The position numbers and the translations under genes were made by a program. The notes under the pieces were generated by a model. It saw nothing but the letters and a program-made list of their open reading frames with translations, did not search any database and was not told where the DNA came from. A DNA stretch of 64,000 bases from an uncultured Flavobacteriales bacterium (GTDB lineage Bacteria > Bacteroidota > Bacteroidia > Flavobacteriales_D > Crocinitomicaceae), in the NCBI GenBank assembly GCA_913046365.1, contig CAJWRM010000008.1, positions 1-64,000 on the forward strand, written 5' to 3'. This document shows, one piece after another, positions 1-9,392 of the stretch (the first letter of the stretch is position 1; each line of letters opens with the position of its first letter).

Positions 1-2
1 AC

Positions 3-140
3 TTTCTTTTTGAAGTATATCAATCCTACCTAAATGACTCAGGCGACTCCACAGCGCACCTTGCCCACGTAGGCGGCGCCTTAATTGGTGCAATTATGGT
101 CCTTATATGGAGAAAAAAAGACCGTACTAATTTTTGGTAA
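3..140 (+). CDS. Rhomboid family intramembrane serine protease, C-terminal fragment (cut by window edge)
   Basis: An open frame enters from the left edge and stops with TAA at 138-140. The 45 visible residues contain STAHLAHVGGALIG, the sixth-helix motif of rhomboid proteases (HxxGxxxG with the catalytic His), then a hydrophobic stretch and a basic tail (RKKDRTNFW). The catalytic Ser and the first helices lie outside the window. The next gene, starting one base after this stop, encodes a second rhomboid with the same motif, so this is a tandem pair. Rhomboids cleave membrane-protein substrates inside the bilayer; the substrate here is unknown. The family call is firm despite the short fragment. 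The true start cannot be seen. Confidence 0.85.
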   Translation, partial: FLFEVYQSYLNDSGDSTAHLAHVGGALIGAIMVLIWRKKDRTNFW

Positions 141-141
141 A

Positions 142-1029
142 ATGGTTCAGAAAAATAACTTATTCGAAGAGCTTAAGCACCAGCTGAAAAATGGGAGTAT
201 GACAAATCGACTTGTCATCATCAATATTTGTGTGTTTTTATGTATACACCTTCTCTTTGCTATCGGGAAAATCAACGGTGCGAGCAGCATTGAACAATTG
301 GTACCGAAAATTTTCACATTGGATGCTACATTGATGGGAAGTGTTCTAAAGCCCTGGGGATTCTTGACAAGTATTTTTTCTCATTTCGGATTAATGCACA
401 TCATATATAATTTGATTTTTTTATACTTCGCAGGTAATTTATTCGAGCGCTATTTTAATGCGCGAATGCTTTTGACAATCTATTTGTTTGGTGGGCTTGC
501 TGGTGGATTGGCAGAGGTTCTTTCCGCTACGTTTTTCTTCCCAGATGATTTTCACGTTGTGCTTGGCGCATCGGGTTCAATCATGGCTATTTTTGCTGCG
601 CTTGCTTTCTACAGCCCAAATACAAAAGTCTATCTCTTTGGTGTGCTTCCGATTCGACTTTTTATATTGGCGTTATTCTTCTTTGCCAAAGACTTAATAG
701 GAATAGGCGACACGAGCGATAATACGGCGCACTTCGCGCATCTCGGAGGCGCTTTATTTGGTGTATTGGCGATGCAAAATTTGCATACCCCAAAAAATAT
801 TTTAACCAAACTTGATAGGATATTATTAAGCATCCATAGTGGAGTTAAGAAATTCAAGGCACCTAAGGTAAAGGACAAAAAAGTAAAGACGGACGAAGAA
901 TACAATTACGAAAAGAAAACCAAACAAGATAAAACAGATCGAATACTAGACAAGATCTCTAAGTCAGGATACGATTCTCTAACAAAAGAGGAGAAAGACT
1001 TTCTATTCAATCAGAGTAAGGATGCCTAA
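142..1029 (+). CDS. Rhomboid family intramembrane serine protease
   Basis: Predicted 295-aa polytopic membrane protein. It has the rhomboid signatures in order: HxxxN in helix 2 (HIIYN, about residues 86-90), the catalytic GASGS with Ser144, and AHFAHLGG with catalytic His200. About six hydrophobic helices span residues 20-215, followed by a charged, Lys-rich cytoplasmic tail of about 80 residues. The frame is open from 85, but ATG 142 is chosen because it begins one base after the stop of the upstream rhomboid and gives a normal N-terminus. The next gene overlaps its last 8 nt, so the two rhomboids and the EEP protein are probably one transcript. Substrate unknown; the tail is not a domain I recognise. 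Confidence 0.9.
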   Translation: MVQKNNLFEELKHQLKNGSMTNRLVIINICVFLCIHLLFAIGKINGASSIEQLVPKIFTLDATLMGSVLKPWGFLTSIFSHFGLMHIIYNLIFLYFAGNLFERYFNARMLLTIYLFGGLAGGLAEVLSATFFFPDDFHVVLGASGSIMAIFAALAFYSPNTKVYLFGVLPIRLFILALFFFAKDLIGIGDTSDNTAHFAHLGGALFGVLAMQNLHTPKNILTKLDRILLSIHSGVKKFKAPKVKDKKVKTDEEYNYEKKTKQDKTDRILDKISKSGYDSLTKEEKDFLFNQSKDA

Positions 1030-2140
1030 AAAAAGCAACACATCACTGTTTTTACTCTTGGCTAAAATCAGCCATTTATTTTTCTGTTTTTGCTTAATGA
1101 TGTCATTATGCACACCTTATATTAACCCTATTCACCTTCCCTTTTTACCCTTTTTAGGATTAGGATTTCCTGTATTACTGGTTATAAATATTGCGTTTAC
1201 GCTGCTTTGGCTTTTCAAGCGCAGTAAATGGTTCTGGGGTGCATTAGTGTTAGTAATAATTAGCATTCCTTTTCAGATGAAGATATTTTCAATTAATATT
1301 ATTTCATCAGATATTCCAGCATATAGTAAAAGTCAGTTTAAATTGATGAGCTATAACGTTCGGCTTTTTGATTTATATAATCCAAAAAGAAAAGAGGCAT
1401 TAAAAACAAGGAACTCTATCTTTAGCTACCTCCGAAAAGAAAACCCAGACATTCTTTGTATACAAGAATATTATCAAAGGGAAAAACCTGGCTTCTTTGA
1501 AACATCCGATTCCATCATGCAGATTATGCAAGGACCGTGGTTCCATAAAAAAGGATTATATCTACATAAATCAAAGCAAACATTTGGACTTGCGACCTTC
1601 TCTAAGCTTCCTATTATACATAAAGGTAATGTTCAACACAAAGGGCCAACAGGTAATAATAAGAACTACTGTATTTATATTGATGTTGTCAAAAGCAAGG
1701 ATACCGTTCGTATTTACAATGTGCATCTGCAATCTATAAAACTTGAAACAGACTACTACACAAAAACAATTACCGAAGGAAATCAGGAAGAGACAAAAGC
1801 AGGAATGAAACGAGCATATGCAAAATTAAAAAAGGCTTTTACCATAAGGGCAGAACAAAGCGCAGCGGTGAATGACCATATCCTGAATGCACCTTATCCA
1901 GTCATTGTTTGTGGCGACTTTAACGATACACCCATGTCTTATACCTATCATCGTTTTGAAAGCAACCTTGTAGATGCTTTTAGAAATACATCCAATGGTT
2001 TTGGTGCCACATACGTGGGACTACTTCCTGCCGGCAGAATAGATTATATTTTTCATTCAAATGAATTAAATTCTAGTAATTTTAACATTCAAAATCAAGC
2101 CCTTAGTGACCACCGAGCCATATCCTGTGTAATTTATTAG
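1022..2140 (+). CDS. Endonuclease/exonuclease/phosphatase (EEP) superfamily membrane protein
   Basis: 372 aa. Three hydrophobic helices in residues 8-90 anchor a catalytic EEP domain (about 105-372). Active-site motifs are present in family order: SYNVRLFD (Asn112), IQEY (Glu149), NVHLQS (His235), GDFNDTP (Asp299, Asn301), GRIDYIF (Asp341) and the terminal SDHR (Asp363-His364). These are the metal-binding and catalytic residues of DNase I/inositol-phosphatase folds, so the enzyme is probably an active phosphodiesterase or phosphatase. The fold does not reveal the substrate (nucleic acid, phospholipid or inositol phosphate). It overlaps the upstream rhomboid by 8 nt; the yciO-like gene follows after one base. 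Confidence 0.88.
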   Translation: MPKKSNTSLFLLLAKISHLFFCFCLMMSLCTPYINPIHLPFLPFLGLGFPVLLVINIAFTLLWLFKRSKWFWGALVLVIISIPFQMKIFSINIISSDIPAYSKSQFKLMSYNVRLFDLYNPKRKEALKTRNSIFSYLRKENPDILCIQEYYQREKPGFFETSDSIMQIMQGPWFHKKGLYLHKSKQTFGLATFSKLPIIHKGNVQHKGPTGNNKNYCIYIDVVKSKDTVRIYNVHLQSIKLETDYYTKTITEGNQEETKAGMKRAYAKLKKAFTIRAEQSAAVNDHILNAPYPVIVCGDFNDTPMSYTYHRFESNLVDAFRNTSNGFGATYVGLLPAGRIDYIFHSNELNSSNFNIQNQALSDHRAISCVIY

Positions 2141-2141
2141 T

Positions 2142-2762
2142 ATGTTTTTTGAAATAAATCCATTCAATATAGACCATAGATTAATTTCTGAGGCTGTGAA
2201 AGAGCTAAAAAAAGGTGGACTCGTTATATTTCCAACAGATTCTGTATACGCAATAGGATGTGACTTGAATCATAAAAAGGCGCTACACCAGCTGGCTAAA
2301 TTCAAAAAAGAAAAGCTAAGCAAGGTTCATTTCTCAATTTTATGTAAAGACATCACAGAGCTTGCTTCCCATACAAAGCACCTCAAGAAACCAACCTTTA
2401 AGCTTATCAAGCAATGCTTACCTGGACCATATACATTTATATTGTCGGCAGATACGAGAATACCTAAGCTATTTGAGTCCAAAAAAAAGGAGGTTGGTGT
2501 GCGAATTACTGACAATCCTATTACGCAAGCCTTGGTTGAGAAATTAGGAAATCCAATAGCCTCAGCTTCATTACATGATGAAAATGAGCCCTTGTTAGAA
2601 TATTACACAGATCCTTACCAAATATTTGAAACCTATGAAAACCAGGTTAATATTATCATTGATGGTGGTCTTGGAAAAATTGAGCCATCAACAGTCATAG
2701 ATTGTTTTACAAATGAGGAGGCAGTTGTATTACGCTATGGAGCTGGAAAAATAGAGTTATGA
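2142..2762 (+). CDS. yciO: YciO/Sua5/YrdC-family protein (threonylcarbamoyl-AMP synthase-like)
   Basis: 206 aa, a single YrdC-fold domain. It carries the family motif FPTDSVYAIGCD (about residues 31-42), KFKKEKLSKVHFSILC (nucleotide/RNA-binding region), PGPYTFIL, VGVRITDNP and PSTVIDC. TsaC/Sua5 proteins make threonylcarbamoyl-AMP for the t6A37 modification of tRNA. The length and the sequence in these blocks resemble E. coli YciO more than TsaC, and the C-terminal Sua5 domain is absent. Whether this is the cell's only TC-AMP synthase cannot be told from this window, although a tsaE homologue is present at 52.6 kb. The stop overlaps the ATG of the amidotransferase (ATGA), which suggests translational coupling. 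Confidence 0.82.
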   Translation: MFFEINPFNIDHRLISEAVKELKKGGLVIFPTDSVYAIGCDLNHKKALHQLAKFKKEKLSKVHFSILCKDITELASHTKHLKKPTFKLIKQCLPGPYTFILSADTRIPKLFESKKKEVGVRITDNPITQALVEKLGNPIASASLHDENEPLLEYYTDPYQIFETYENQVNIIIDGGLGKIEPSTVIDCFTNEEAVVLRYGAGKIEL

Positions 2763-3325
2763 TTTTAATTGGTGATTGTGGGAGTTCGAAGACTCCAGAA
2801 ATAAGAAAGATACTCGATGAATACGTCGATTGTGAGGTAATTCCTTTATTAGATATAGATATTGAGCTAACAAAAGGATATGAAGGAATTGTACTTTCGG
2901 GCGCACCCATTCTTTTGACAGAAGAAAAAACAGATCAATATATACAAAACACCGAATGGATTAAAGAAATAAAAATCCCTATTCTGGGTATTTGCTTTGG
3001 ACATCAATTGATTGCATTACAATATGGTGGATTTGTCAAAAAAATGAAAGAGGATAGAGCTTTTCAGGATATTGAAATATTCGAAGAATCACCATTATTT
3101 AAACGTTTGCCTCGAATCATACAGATGCAGGAAGACCACTGTGAATTTGCCTCTGTACCTCAAAACTTTAAGCTATTAGCCTCCTCAGACACCTGCTTTA
3201 ATGAGGCCATGCAGCATAATGAGCTGCATATCTATGGTGTACAATTTCATCCAGAAGTATCAGGTTTACAGGGAAGCTTACTGTTCGAAAATTTTCATGA
3301 GATTTGTGCGCACGCCAAGAACTAG
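2759..3325 (+). CDS. Class I glutamine amidotransferase (GMP-synthase-like glutaminase subunit)
   Basis: 188 aa, one GATase1 domain. The catalytic triad is visible: nucleophile Cys79 in GICFGHQ, and His164/Glu166 in VQFHPEVS. The length and the opening (IGDCGSSKTPEI, LSGAP) match free-standing GuaA glutaminase subunits, which hydrolyse glutamine and pass ammonia to a synthase partner. No synthase domain is attached and none is adjacent, so the acceptor is unknown; it could also be a general class I amidotransferase. It overlaps the yciO-like gene by 4 nt. Its 3' end overlaps the convergent Crp/Fnr gene by 4 nt. Confidence 0.8.
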   Translation: MILIGDCGSSKTPEIRKILDEYVDCEVIPLLDIDIELTKGYEGIVLSGAPILLTEEKTDQYIQNTEWIKEIKIPILGICFGHQLIALQYGGFVKKMKEDRAFQDIEIFEESPLFKRLPRIIQMQEDHCEFASVPQNFKLLASSDTCFNEAMQHNELHIYGVQFHPEVSGLQGSLLFENFHEICAHAKN

Positions 3326-3993
3326 ATCAGCTCTGATAATTCGATAAGCTCTTCGATGTTCAGTATGGTGATTTTTCTACCCTGAATATCTAGTATACCT
3401 TCCTTTTTAAAGTCGCGCAATAAACGAATGATCGTTTCTGTTGCAGTACCAACAAAATTGGCTAAATCATCTCGTGACAAATTGATTGGAGCTCCCTTAT
3501 AAATATCATCCAATAATATCAATGCCAATGCTGTACGCTGACGTACAGATTTCTGCGCCATCGTTGTTAGTAGATCGGCTCTATCCTGAAGCTCCTTAGA
3601 AAGAATGCGAATGACGGTATTGCGCAGCTTTTCATTTGTATTAATTTCTTTTAAGAAATCAGACTTTTGAATATAACCTATACATGCATCCTCAAGCAAC
3701 TCTGCATCCACATTATAGGTTTTGTCGCTCAGCATGGCACGAAACCCTACAAGGTCTCCGGCCTTCGCAATTTCAATAATCTGCTCCTTACCCTCATTTC
3801 CGTATTTAATAATTTTGATCAGACCGCTGTGAAGGAAAAAAACACCTCTAGGTATACCCCCCTCAGAAAATAAGACATCACCCTTATTGTAAGACTTATA
3901 ATTTATGTCAGCATTTATATCTATTGGACGTAGCTCATGGGCGCCAGATAGAATTTCTTCAATGTGTTCAAGACAATACCGGCATGTATCCAT
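3322..3993 (-). CDS. Crp/Fnr family transcriptional regulator
   Basis: 223 aa from ATG at 3993. The frame also has an upstream TTG at 4014, but that codon touches the T-tract of the preceding terminator, so the ATG is preferred. Layout: a short N-terminus with a CxxC (Cys4, Cys7 from the ATG), a cyclic-nucleotide-binding-like beta-roll (about 25-140, with KGDVLFSEGG and FFLHSGLIKI), a dimer helix, and a C-terminal winged HTH (LSRDDLANFVGTATETIIRLL). Only one further Cys is seen, so a 4-Cys FNR-type 4Fe-4S sensor is not supported; the ligand is unknown. It is separated by a hairpin from the T9SS gene upstream on the same strand. Confidence 0.88.
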   Translation of the reverse strand: MDTCRYCLEHIEEILSGAHELRPIDINADINYKSYNKGDVLFSEGGIPRGVFFLHSGLIKIIKYGNEGKEQIIEIAKAGDLVGFRAMLSDKTYNVDAELLEDACIGYIQKSDFLKEINTNEKLRNTVIRILSKELQDRADLLTTMAQKSVRQRTALALILLDDIYKGAPINLSRDDLANFVGTATETIIRLLRDFKKEGILDIQGRKITILNIEELIELSELI

Positions 3994-4012
3994 GATTATA
4001 ATTGTTTTGGGC

Positions 4013-4040
4013 AAAAAAAAAGGCGACCAAGTCGCCTTTT
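4013..4040 (-). terminator. Rho-independent terminator after the 964-aa T9SS protein gene
   Basis: A perfect GGCGAC/GTCGCC stem (4022-4027 and 4031-4036) has a CAA loop and flanking A/T pairs that extend it. On the minus strand it is followed by a run of nine T. It lies 17 nt after the stop of the gene at 4057-6951 and just before the Crp/Fnr gene. A shorter T-run on the plus side gives weaker bidirectional potential. Confidence 0.85.
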
Positions 4041-4056
4041 AATTTATAACGCGTTT

Positions 4057-6951
4057 TTAAAGTTTCATGATCTTTTTAACATGCTTCTGATGGTCCGTCA
4101 CTAACTGAACAATAAATGTTCCACGTTGCAGTGAGCTAACATCAATATTAAGATTCTGGTGACCTAAAACAACATTTGGGAAATCGTATGTTTTCAATTT
4201 GGCGCCAGATAAGCTATACACATTGATAGCTACATCCCCTGTTTGAATCATATCAAAGGATATGGAAAATTCATTTTGAACAGGATTTGGATAAATCGTC
4301 ATGTCTATCTCAGGCTCTTCTATCGTCGTCTCATCTAAACCAACGCTCAGATAATCAGCAGAGGCCCAAATACCACGACCGTATGTCCCTAAATAAATTT
4401 CACCAGGACGACCATTACCTTCTTCTGCTGTCCTCCAAGACTGCAACACTTCAGTAACGACGGTTCCCTCGAAGCCTGCCGAAGCATTGGTCCAAGACGA
4501 ACCTCCATTATCAGAGACAACCGCCCCCATTAAAGTTCCTGCAACAATAATATTGGGATCATTGCGGTCAATAATACCGTCTGTGCATGGAACACCTACA
4601 GCGCTTAAATTCGTAAAATTTGGGGATGCATCGGTTGCATTGGATGTCCTTCTAACATTTCCACCAAACATTACTAAGTCATCAGCGTTGTTTGGATTGA
4701 CTGCTATTCCTGATGCAGCTGCATTGTTTATTTTTGTTATTTGCGTATATGTTGGGGTGAAGTCGTTACCTCCAGAAGAATAGAAAGCTACTTTGTCAAC
4801 AAAGGATGTATCACTCGTGTATACACTTCCCAGACCATCCAATCGCCAAATACCATTACCCGCTGAAATATAACAATGTTCCAAATCTCGTGAAAACTCG
4901 ACATCAGCACCGCCTGAACCAATGCCCCTAGCAACATTAACCCAGTTTACATCAGAAACTGATAGCCTCAACGCATTTCTCGTACCCCAAAGCTCACCTC
5001 CATTCGCTTGAGTGTAAACTAAAAACCATGACTGAAATGGATCTTGGACAGTTAATGTATCCCATGAAATGTTAAAGTCGACAGTATCTGCTCCCATTGC
5101 GTGTAATTCACCCGTAATAGGATTTACACCAAAGTTCACTGAATCGTTAGAGACCGCTGGTGTATAATAAAGCGTATCGGTAAAGTAATAGTCTTGCGTT
5201 GCAGTAACGTATATGGTATCTCCCGATGCTAAACTCGGAACAGACATTACATCACCCGAACTATAGTTCTTAGTAGGAACGAACAAAACACTGTCTTCTG
5301 AATTTTCATCAAAATATTCTGATAAGAAAATTCTTGTATGAAATGGATGCTGAGCTCCCGCATCACCAACTGGATCATATGAACTAGGATAATCCGGAAT
5401 AAATCCATTTGAAGTTGCCCATCCATCACCAGTTCGTCTTACGGCACCAAATTGAACTGTTGCAAATGAAACTTTTGGATTGTAAAACGAAATCTCACAT
5501 TGGAAACCATCACCTCCGCTCACTTCAACAAACTCTTGGAAGGTAGACAAACTATGGTCGCTATATAATGTACCATTGTCTTGCGACCCACCCATTACGG
5601 CACCATCTCTATTGAATGCTATTCCGTAGAACTGCGTAACATTGTAACCCCTATTTGCGGGATACCAATTATCGGCAAAGTCATTTGTAATGTTCACACC
5701 ACCATCATTACCGATGTACAATCGGTTGTTTACGTCCCACTTCATTTCATGGTTGTCTGCGTGCACATAAATTGAAGAGGTAGGATTTACAAACCACTGA
5801 CTAACTTTTTCAAAACCTCCACTTGGTGGGTTGTTAACTGTCTGCTTCCAGCGCCAAATGTCAATACCTCCGATATAAATTTCTTCAGGATCTAATGGAT
5901 TTGTGGAAACAATAGAATTGTAAGTTCCTTGATTCCTGTAGATATCAAATTCGTTAGGAGGTGCTGAGGCACCGACAAATTTTGTCCATGTGTCACCATC
6001 ATCATGAGAGACGAACATACCAACCAAATTTGAGTTGGTCAATACTGCATAAAGAGAATGCATTCCAGCAGAATTCTCAGTAGCGGATACGGTATACTCT
6101 ATTCGAGAAGCACTTGAAGCTACAAGATTATCATTCGGGTTATTCGAGGACTTATTTTCAAAAGTATCACCACCATCCTTTGACACAAAAGTTAAATTTG
6201 AAATATTTACAATAACAATAGAGGCGTCTTTCGTAATTTTCAATGCATTCACCCCTCCTGCTTGACCGGTACTAACGGATATTAAAGTTCCTTCATTAAC
6301 ATCAAATTTCTTTAACCCTGTACTTGTAGCAAGCCAAGCATAATTATCAACATCAGAACTTTCAATTTCTGTACAATTGGTTGTACCAGGAATTTTGTCC
6401 CAGGTTTCACCAAAATCTTGAGAATACCAAACTCCGTTACCAGAACCTTCTTGATTTGAACCGGTAGCAACATATAACGTTCCATCGATTGTTTGTGTCA
6501 TACTCGAAATATTCGGACTTGCTCCTGCGTCAATATAAGAAGTGACCTTTCCCCAGGCGTTCGCTCCGTTGTAAGAAACGAATAAACCACCGGAAACCCC
6601 ACCGGCCCAAATACGATCGTTCCAGGTTCTATCAACTTGTATAGCTCTAGTACGACCACCAATATTGTCTGGTCCGTAATCCATAAATGCGATTGATTTA
6701 TTAGAGGGTAATCTTCGCAGGTCTTTACGCATATCAACTATTTCATCATCTGAGTACGGCAGACCTGTTTCAAGGTTCACAAATTGTGCTTTGTACCATG
6801 CCGCTGCATCATTACCGTTTGATTTGGCATCGAGCGCATTTAAAGACTTAGGAAAATAAGTTGAAGAATCTTTTTGAGTGGTCGTATAAAAATAAGCGGC
6901 TACTGCTATAGAAGCGCCTAAGAATGAACCAATTAAAAATCTGAATTTCAT
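4057..6951 (-). CDS. T9SS-exported Asp-box (sialidase/VPS10-like) beta-propeller protein
   Basis: 964 aa. The N-terminus has a hydrophobic signal segment (about residues 5-24). The body contains repeated BNR/Asp-box motifs typical of sialidase- or VPS10-like propellers: SQDFGETW (177-184), SKDGGDTF (257-264), SHDDGDTW (315-322) and SDNGGSSW near the C-terminus. The last 79 residues, starting at IYPNP (886), form a type A T9SS sorting domain that ends with basic residues (HVKKIMKL). The protein should cross the outer membrane through the T9SS and be surface-attached or released. Asp boxes are structural, so no catalytic activity is implied. It is monocistronic, with a terminator directly downstream and lipA behind it. 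Confidence 0.88.
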   Translation of the reverse strand: MKFRFLIGSFLGASIAVAAYFYTTTQKDSSTYFPKSLNALDAKSNGNDAAAWYKAQFVNLETGLPYSDDEIVDMRKDLRRLPSNKSIAFMDYGPDNIGGRTRAIQVDRTWNDRIWAGGVSGGLFVSYNGANAWGKVTSYIDAGASPNISSMTQTIDGTLYVATGSNQEGSGNGVWYSQDFGETWDKIPGTTNCTEIESSDVDNYAWLATSTGLKKFDVNEGTLISVSTGQAGGVNALKITKDASIVIVNISNLTFVSKDGGDTFENKSSNNPNDNLVASSASRIEYTVSATENSAGMHSLYAVLTNSNLVGMFVSHDDGDTWTKFVGASAPPNEFDIYRNQGTYNSIVSTNPLDPEEIYIGGIDIWRWKQTVNNPPSGGFEKVSQWFVNPTSSIYVHADNHEMKWDVNNRLYIGNDGGVNITNDFADNWYPANRGYNVTQFYGIAFNRDGAVMGGSQDNGTLYSDHSLSTFQEFVEVSGGDGFQCEISFYNPKVSFATVQFGAVRRTGDGWATSNGFIPDYPSSYDPVGDAGAQHPFHTRIFLSEYFDENSEDSVLFVPTKNYSSGDVMSVPSLASGDTIYVTATQDYYFTDTLYYTPAVSNDSVNFGVNPITGELHAMGADTVDFNISWDTLTVQDPFQSWFLVYTQANGGELWGTRNALRLSVSDVNWVNVARGIGSGGADVEFSRDLEHCYISAGNGIWRLDGLGSVYTSDTSFVDKVAFYSSGGNDFTPTYTQITKINNAAASGIAVNPNNADDLVMFGGNVRRTSNATDASPNFTNLSAVGVPCTDGIIDRNDPNIIVAGTLMGAVVSDNGGSSWTNASAGFEGTVVTEVLQSWRTAEEGNGRPGEIYLGTYGRGIWASADYLSVGLDETTIEEPEIDMTIYPNPVQNEFSISFDMIQTGDVAINVYSLSGAKLKTYDFPNVVLGHQNLNIDVSSLQRGTFIVQLVTDHQKHVKKIMKL

Positions 6952-7084
6952 ATTGTTAAAAATAAGTTAGATATATAGTTGCTAAGTTACGGAATTATTT
7001 CCAAAAAATAAACATCTAAAAGTAGAAGAATGTTCATGCAATTAGAGAAAAAAAAATAGATGATACGAAAGCGCTTTTTTCGGT

Positions 7085-7966
7085 TTAAAAAAGATGCTTT
7101 TCTGCACGGTAAGAAGATCGCACAAGCGGGCCACTTTCCACGTATTTATACCCCATTTTCAGCCCTAAGTCTTTATAGTATTGAAATTGCTCCGGCGTAA
7201 TGAATTCTTGGACAAACAAGTGCTTGGGTGTTGGCTGAAGGTATTGCCCCAGCGTCAAAATATCGACGTTTACACTTCGCAGGTCCTCCATTGTCTCAAC
7301 AACCTCTTCTTTTGTCTCGCCGAGACCAAGCATGACACCTGACTTGGTTTTCATCCCGCCTTTTTTCAATCGGAATAAAACTTCAAGACTCCTATCATAT
7401 TTGGCTTGAATCCTAACTTCTTTTGTTAAACGCCTCACGGTTTCTAAGTTGTGTGAAACAATTTCAGGCGCAACATCAATAATTTTTTGAAGATTTTCCC
7501 ATTTGCCAGCAAAGTCAGGAATTAAGGTTTCAAGAGTGGTGCTCGGTGATTCTCTACGTATCGCTGTTACTGTATCAACCCAAATATCTGCTCCCCCATC
7601 AACTAAGTCATCACGGTCAACTGAAGTTAAAACAGCATGCTTCACTTTCATCAGTTTGACGCTTTCTGAAACACGTTTCGGCTCCATGAGATCAACCGCC
7701 AATGGACGTCCGGTTTTCACGGCACAAAAACCACAAGATCTTGTACAAATATTGCCTAAAATCATGAACGTAGCAGTTCCTTCACCCCAACACTCACCCA
7801 TATTAGGACAGCTTCCACTCTCGCAAATCGTATGAAGCTTGTGCTTGTCCACAAGGCGACGCACTTCTCTGTAGCTTTCTCCTGTCGGCAGCTTTACGCG
7901 AAGCCATTTAGGCTTCCCGATTTTGGTTTTTACAACCTCCCGCTTTTCCACTTCTAAAGTATCCAT
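7085..7966 (-). CDS. lipA: Lipoyl synthase
   Basis: 293 aa radical-SAM enzyme that inserts two sulfurs into octanoyl chains on lipoyl domains (PDH, OGDH, GcvH). Both Fe-S clusters are visible: the auxiliary-cluster cysteines Cys48-Cys53-Cys59 ([12 protein letters not shown]) and the radical-SAM CxxxCxxC at Cys74-Cys78-Cys81 (CTRSCGFC). The C-terminal RSSY motif, whose Ser ligates the auxiliary cluster, is present ([12 protein letters not shown]). Length is typical for the family. It follows the acyltransferase gene on the same strand by 4 nt and is probably co-transcribed with it. No lipB is visible in this window. Confidence 0.97.
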   Translation of the reverse strand: MDTLEVEKREVVKTKIGKPKWLRVKLPTGESYREVRRLVDKHKLHTICESGSCPNMGECWGEGTATFMILGNICTRSCGFCAVKTGRPLAVDLMEPKRVSESVKLMKVKHAVLTSVDRDDLVDGGADIWVDTVTAIRRESPSTTLETLIPDFAGKWENLQKIIDVAPEIVSHNLETVRRLTKEVRIQAKYDRSLEVLFRLKKGGMKTKSGVMLGLGETKEEVVETMEDLRSVNVDILTLGQYLQPTPKHLFVQEFITPEQFQYYKDLGLKMGYKYVESGPLVRSSYRAEKHLF

Positions 7967-7970
7967 AATG

Positions 7971-9272
7971 CTAAGGCATTAAATCACTATTCGTTAAATT
8001 AGTAATTTTCTCATTCAAAGTTAAACGCTCTTTTATAATATCACTAACATTCATTGAACGAATTTTTCGGTTCGTGGTTACCCTTTTCCAAAATGTCAGG
8101 CCGTTATGAAAAACGAGTCCTGAAAATGGAATAAGCAAAAAGTATCCAATAGTAAACCACATGCCGATATATTGAGGTAACAAAAAGAAAAGTAATAAGT
8201 TTAAATTACCGAGTATTAAAATCATCATTACAAGTTTCGTCGATCCCCAAAAAACAGGTCGTTTAAATTTTGCCTCTACATATCGCTTTATACCGAAATA
8301 AAAAAGCCCGCAATGAATGGCGCCAAATAGAGCAATTGGTAATAGTAATAATTGACTCAAAAAAGCTCCGAAACCTATTTTGTTATGGGTTGCATCATAC
8401 AATTTTTGATCGTCAATATTCCGGGCTTTAAGACCGTCAAAATAATCTTTAAATGAAGCACGTAAAGCGGCATATTTTTCAGGATTATCATTAAAATCTT
8501 CGACCAAATTGTTTGCATAATCCCATCGTTGTAATATTGGCGCTGTGTTTTCTTCAAACATCGGCATTCCTTTACGCTTGATAAGCATCATTTGTTCAGT
8601 AAATTCGGCGGATTCCACATCATTTACATGTATCAAATCATTTTTAAGCATACCCTCCAATCGCACCGTTAATTCTTGAATGATTTTATTTGGATTGGAC
8701 TCGAATTCCGTTCGAAATTCATTGAGCAGTATTTTTTTTGAATTACGAATAACCACATCACTTCTAAACTGAGCTGGATTGCTATAATTACAGGCTATTG
8801 TTGCTAAATAAATATCCTGTTCCCAATTGCATGATTCCAATGCTGTAAAGCCAATGCGAATCGCGCCCTTTTTTAATGGTTTTAATCGCCGAATAAACAC
8901 ATCATCTGTCACGCCTTCACCAAAAATCAAAAGACTGCGCTTTCTTAATAAAATCTCAGATGATTTTCTGAAAACCTCTTGGTTTTTTGTTTTAGTATTG
9001 ACACCATCTCTTTGGCGGTAAATGGGGAGCATGTGTGCCATCCAAAAAATAGGTCGTGTAAAAGCTGTAAAGACATCAGAACGCGTCATAAAAAACACAA
9101 TTGCTCTATTGAATGCGGCAAGCAGCAGGGGGTCCATAAAAGAAGCCGCGTGATTACTAACGTATATGGTACTTGAAAAGCGTTCAGGTTTGTTAACTAC
9201 AGCGACCTTTCGAAAGTACAACCTCAGTGTGTAATTCAGTGCAAGAAAAAAAAGAAAATAAAGAATCCGCAT
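7971..9272 (-). CDS. PlsC-like 1-acyl-sn-glycerol-3-phosphate acyltransferase, membrane protein
   Basis: 433 aa. An N-terminal hydrophobic segment (residues 1-20) is followed by the acyltransferase motif NHAASFMD (HxxxxD: His41, Asp47), RQRDGVNT, and the block [11 protein letters not shown]...[11 protein letters not shown] (the substrate-binding FPEG-equivalent). After a helical middle region, two or three strong membrane helices lie at about residues 295-385, then a cytoplasmic tail. The long C-terminal membrane part is unlike E. coli PlsC but is common in Bacteroidota. A role in phospholipid, or possibly ornithine/amino-lipid, acylation is inferred; acyl donor and acceptor are unknown. A good TAnnTTTG promoter lies 8 nt before the ATG. 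Confidence 0.85.
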   Translation of the reverse strand: MRILYFLFFLALNYTLRLYFRKVAVVNKPERFSSTIYVSNHAASFMDPLLLAAFNRAIVFFMTRSDVFTAFTRPIFWMAHMLPIYRQRDGVNTKTKNQEVFRKSSEILLRKRSLLIFGEGVTDDVFIRRLKPLKKGAIRIGFTALESCNWEQDIYLATIACNYSNPAQFRSDVVIRNSKKILLNEFRTEFESNPNKIIQELTVRLEGMLKNDLIHVNDVESAEFTEQMMLIKRKGMPMFEENTAPILQRWDYANNLVEDFNDNPEKYAALRASFKDYFDGLKARNIDDQKLYDATHNKIGFGAFLSQLLLLPIALFGAIHCGLFYFGIKRYVEAKFKRPVFWGSTKLVMMILILGNLNLLLFFLLPQYIGMWFTIGYFLLIPFSGLVFHNGLTFWKRVTTNRKIRSMNVSDIIKERLTLNEKITNLTNSDLMP

Positions 9273-9280
9273 AAAGGGAA

Positions 9281-9307
9281 CAAAAGTAACAAACGATTTT
9301 GAATCAA
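9281..9307 (-). promoter_or_regulatory. Bacteroidota-type promoter of the PlsC-like/lipA operon
   Basis: On the minus strand, TTG (9305-9307) is followed after 16 nt by TACTTTTG (9281-9288), a full match to the -7 consensus TAnnTTTG. The ATG at 9272 is only 8 nt downstream, so the leader would be very short. The TTG lies inside a GAATTGATTC palindrome. Confidence 0.55.
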
Positions 9308-9392
9308 TTCACATAGAATATGCTGAAAACTTTTTGGGAATTCGGTTCGAAATACGATTTCTAGACCTTAATTTTAAAAAAAATTTAGCTCT

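Noticed and set aside
3994-4014. TTG start for the Crp/Fnr gene giving seven extra residues
   Set aside because: The TTG touches the terminator T-run, and an ATG at 3993 gives a more usual N-terminus.
4487-4783. Opposite-strand open frames of 60-140 codons inside large genes such as the T9SS protein
   Set aside because: They have no family motifs and lie wholly within well-supported genes; they are shadows of those genes.
7021-7084. Hairpin CGAAA/TTTCG after lipA as a terminator
   Set aside because: The stem has five pairs, mostly A-T, and the T-run is displaced; too weak to call.
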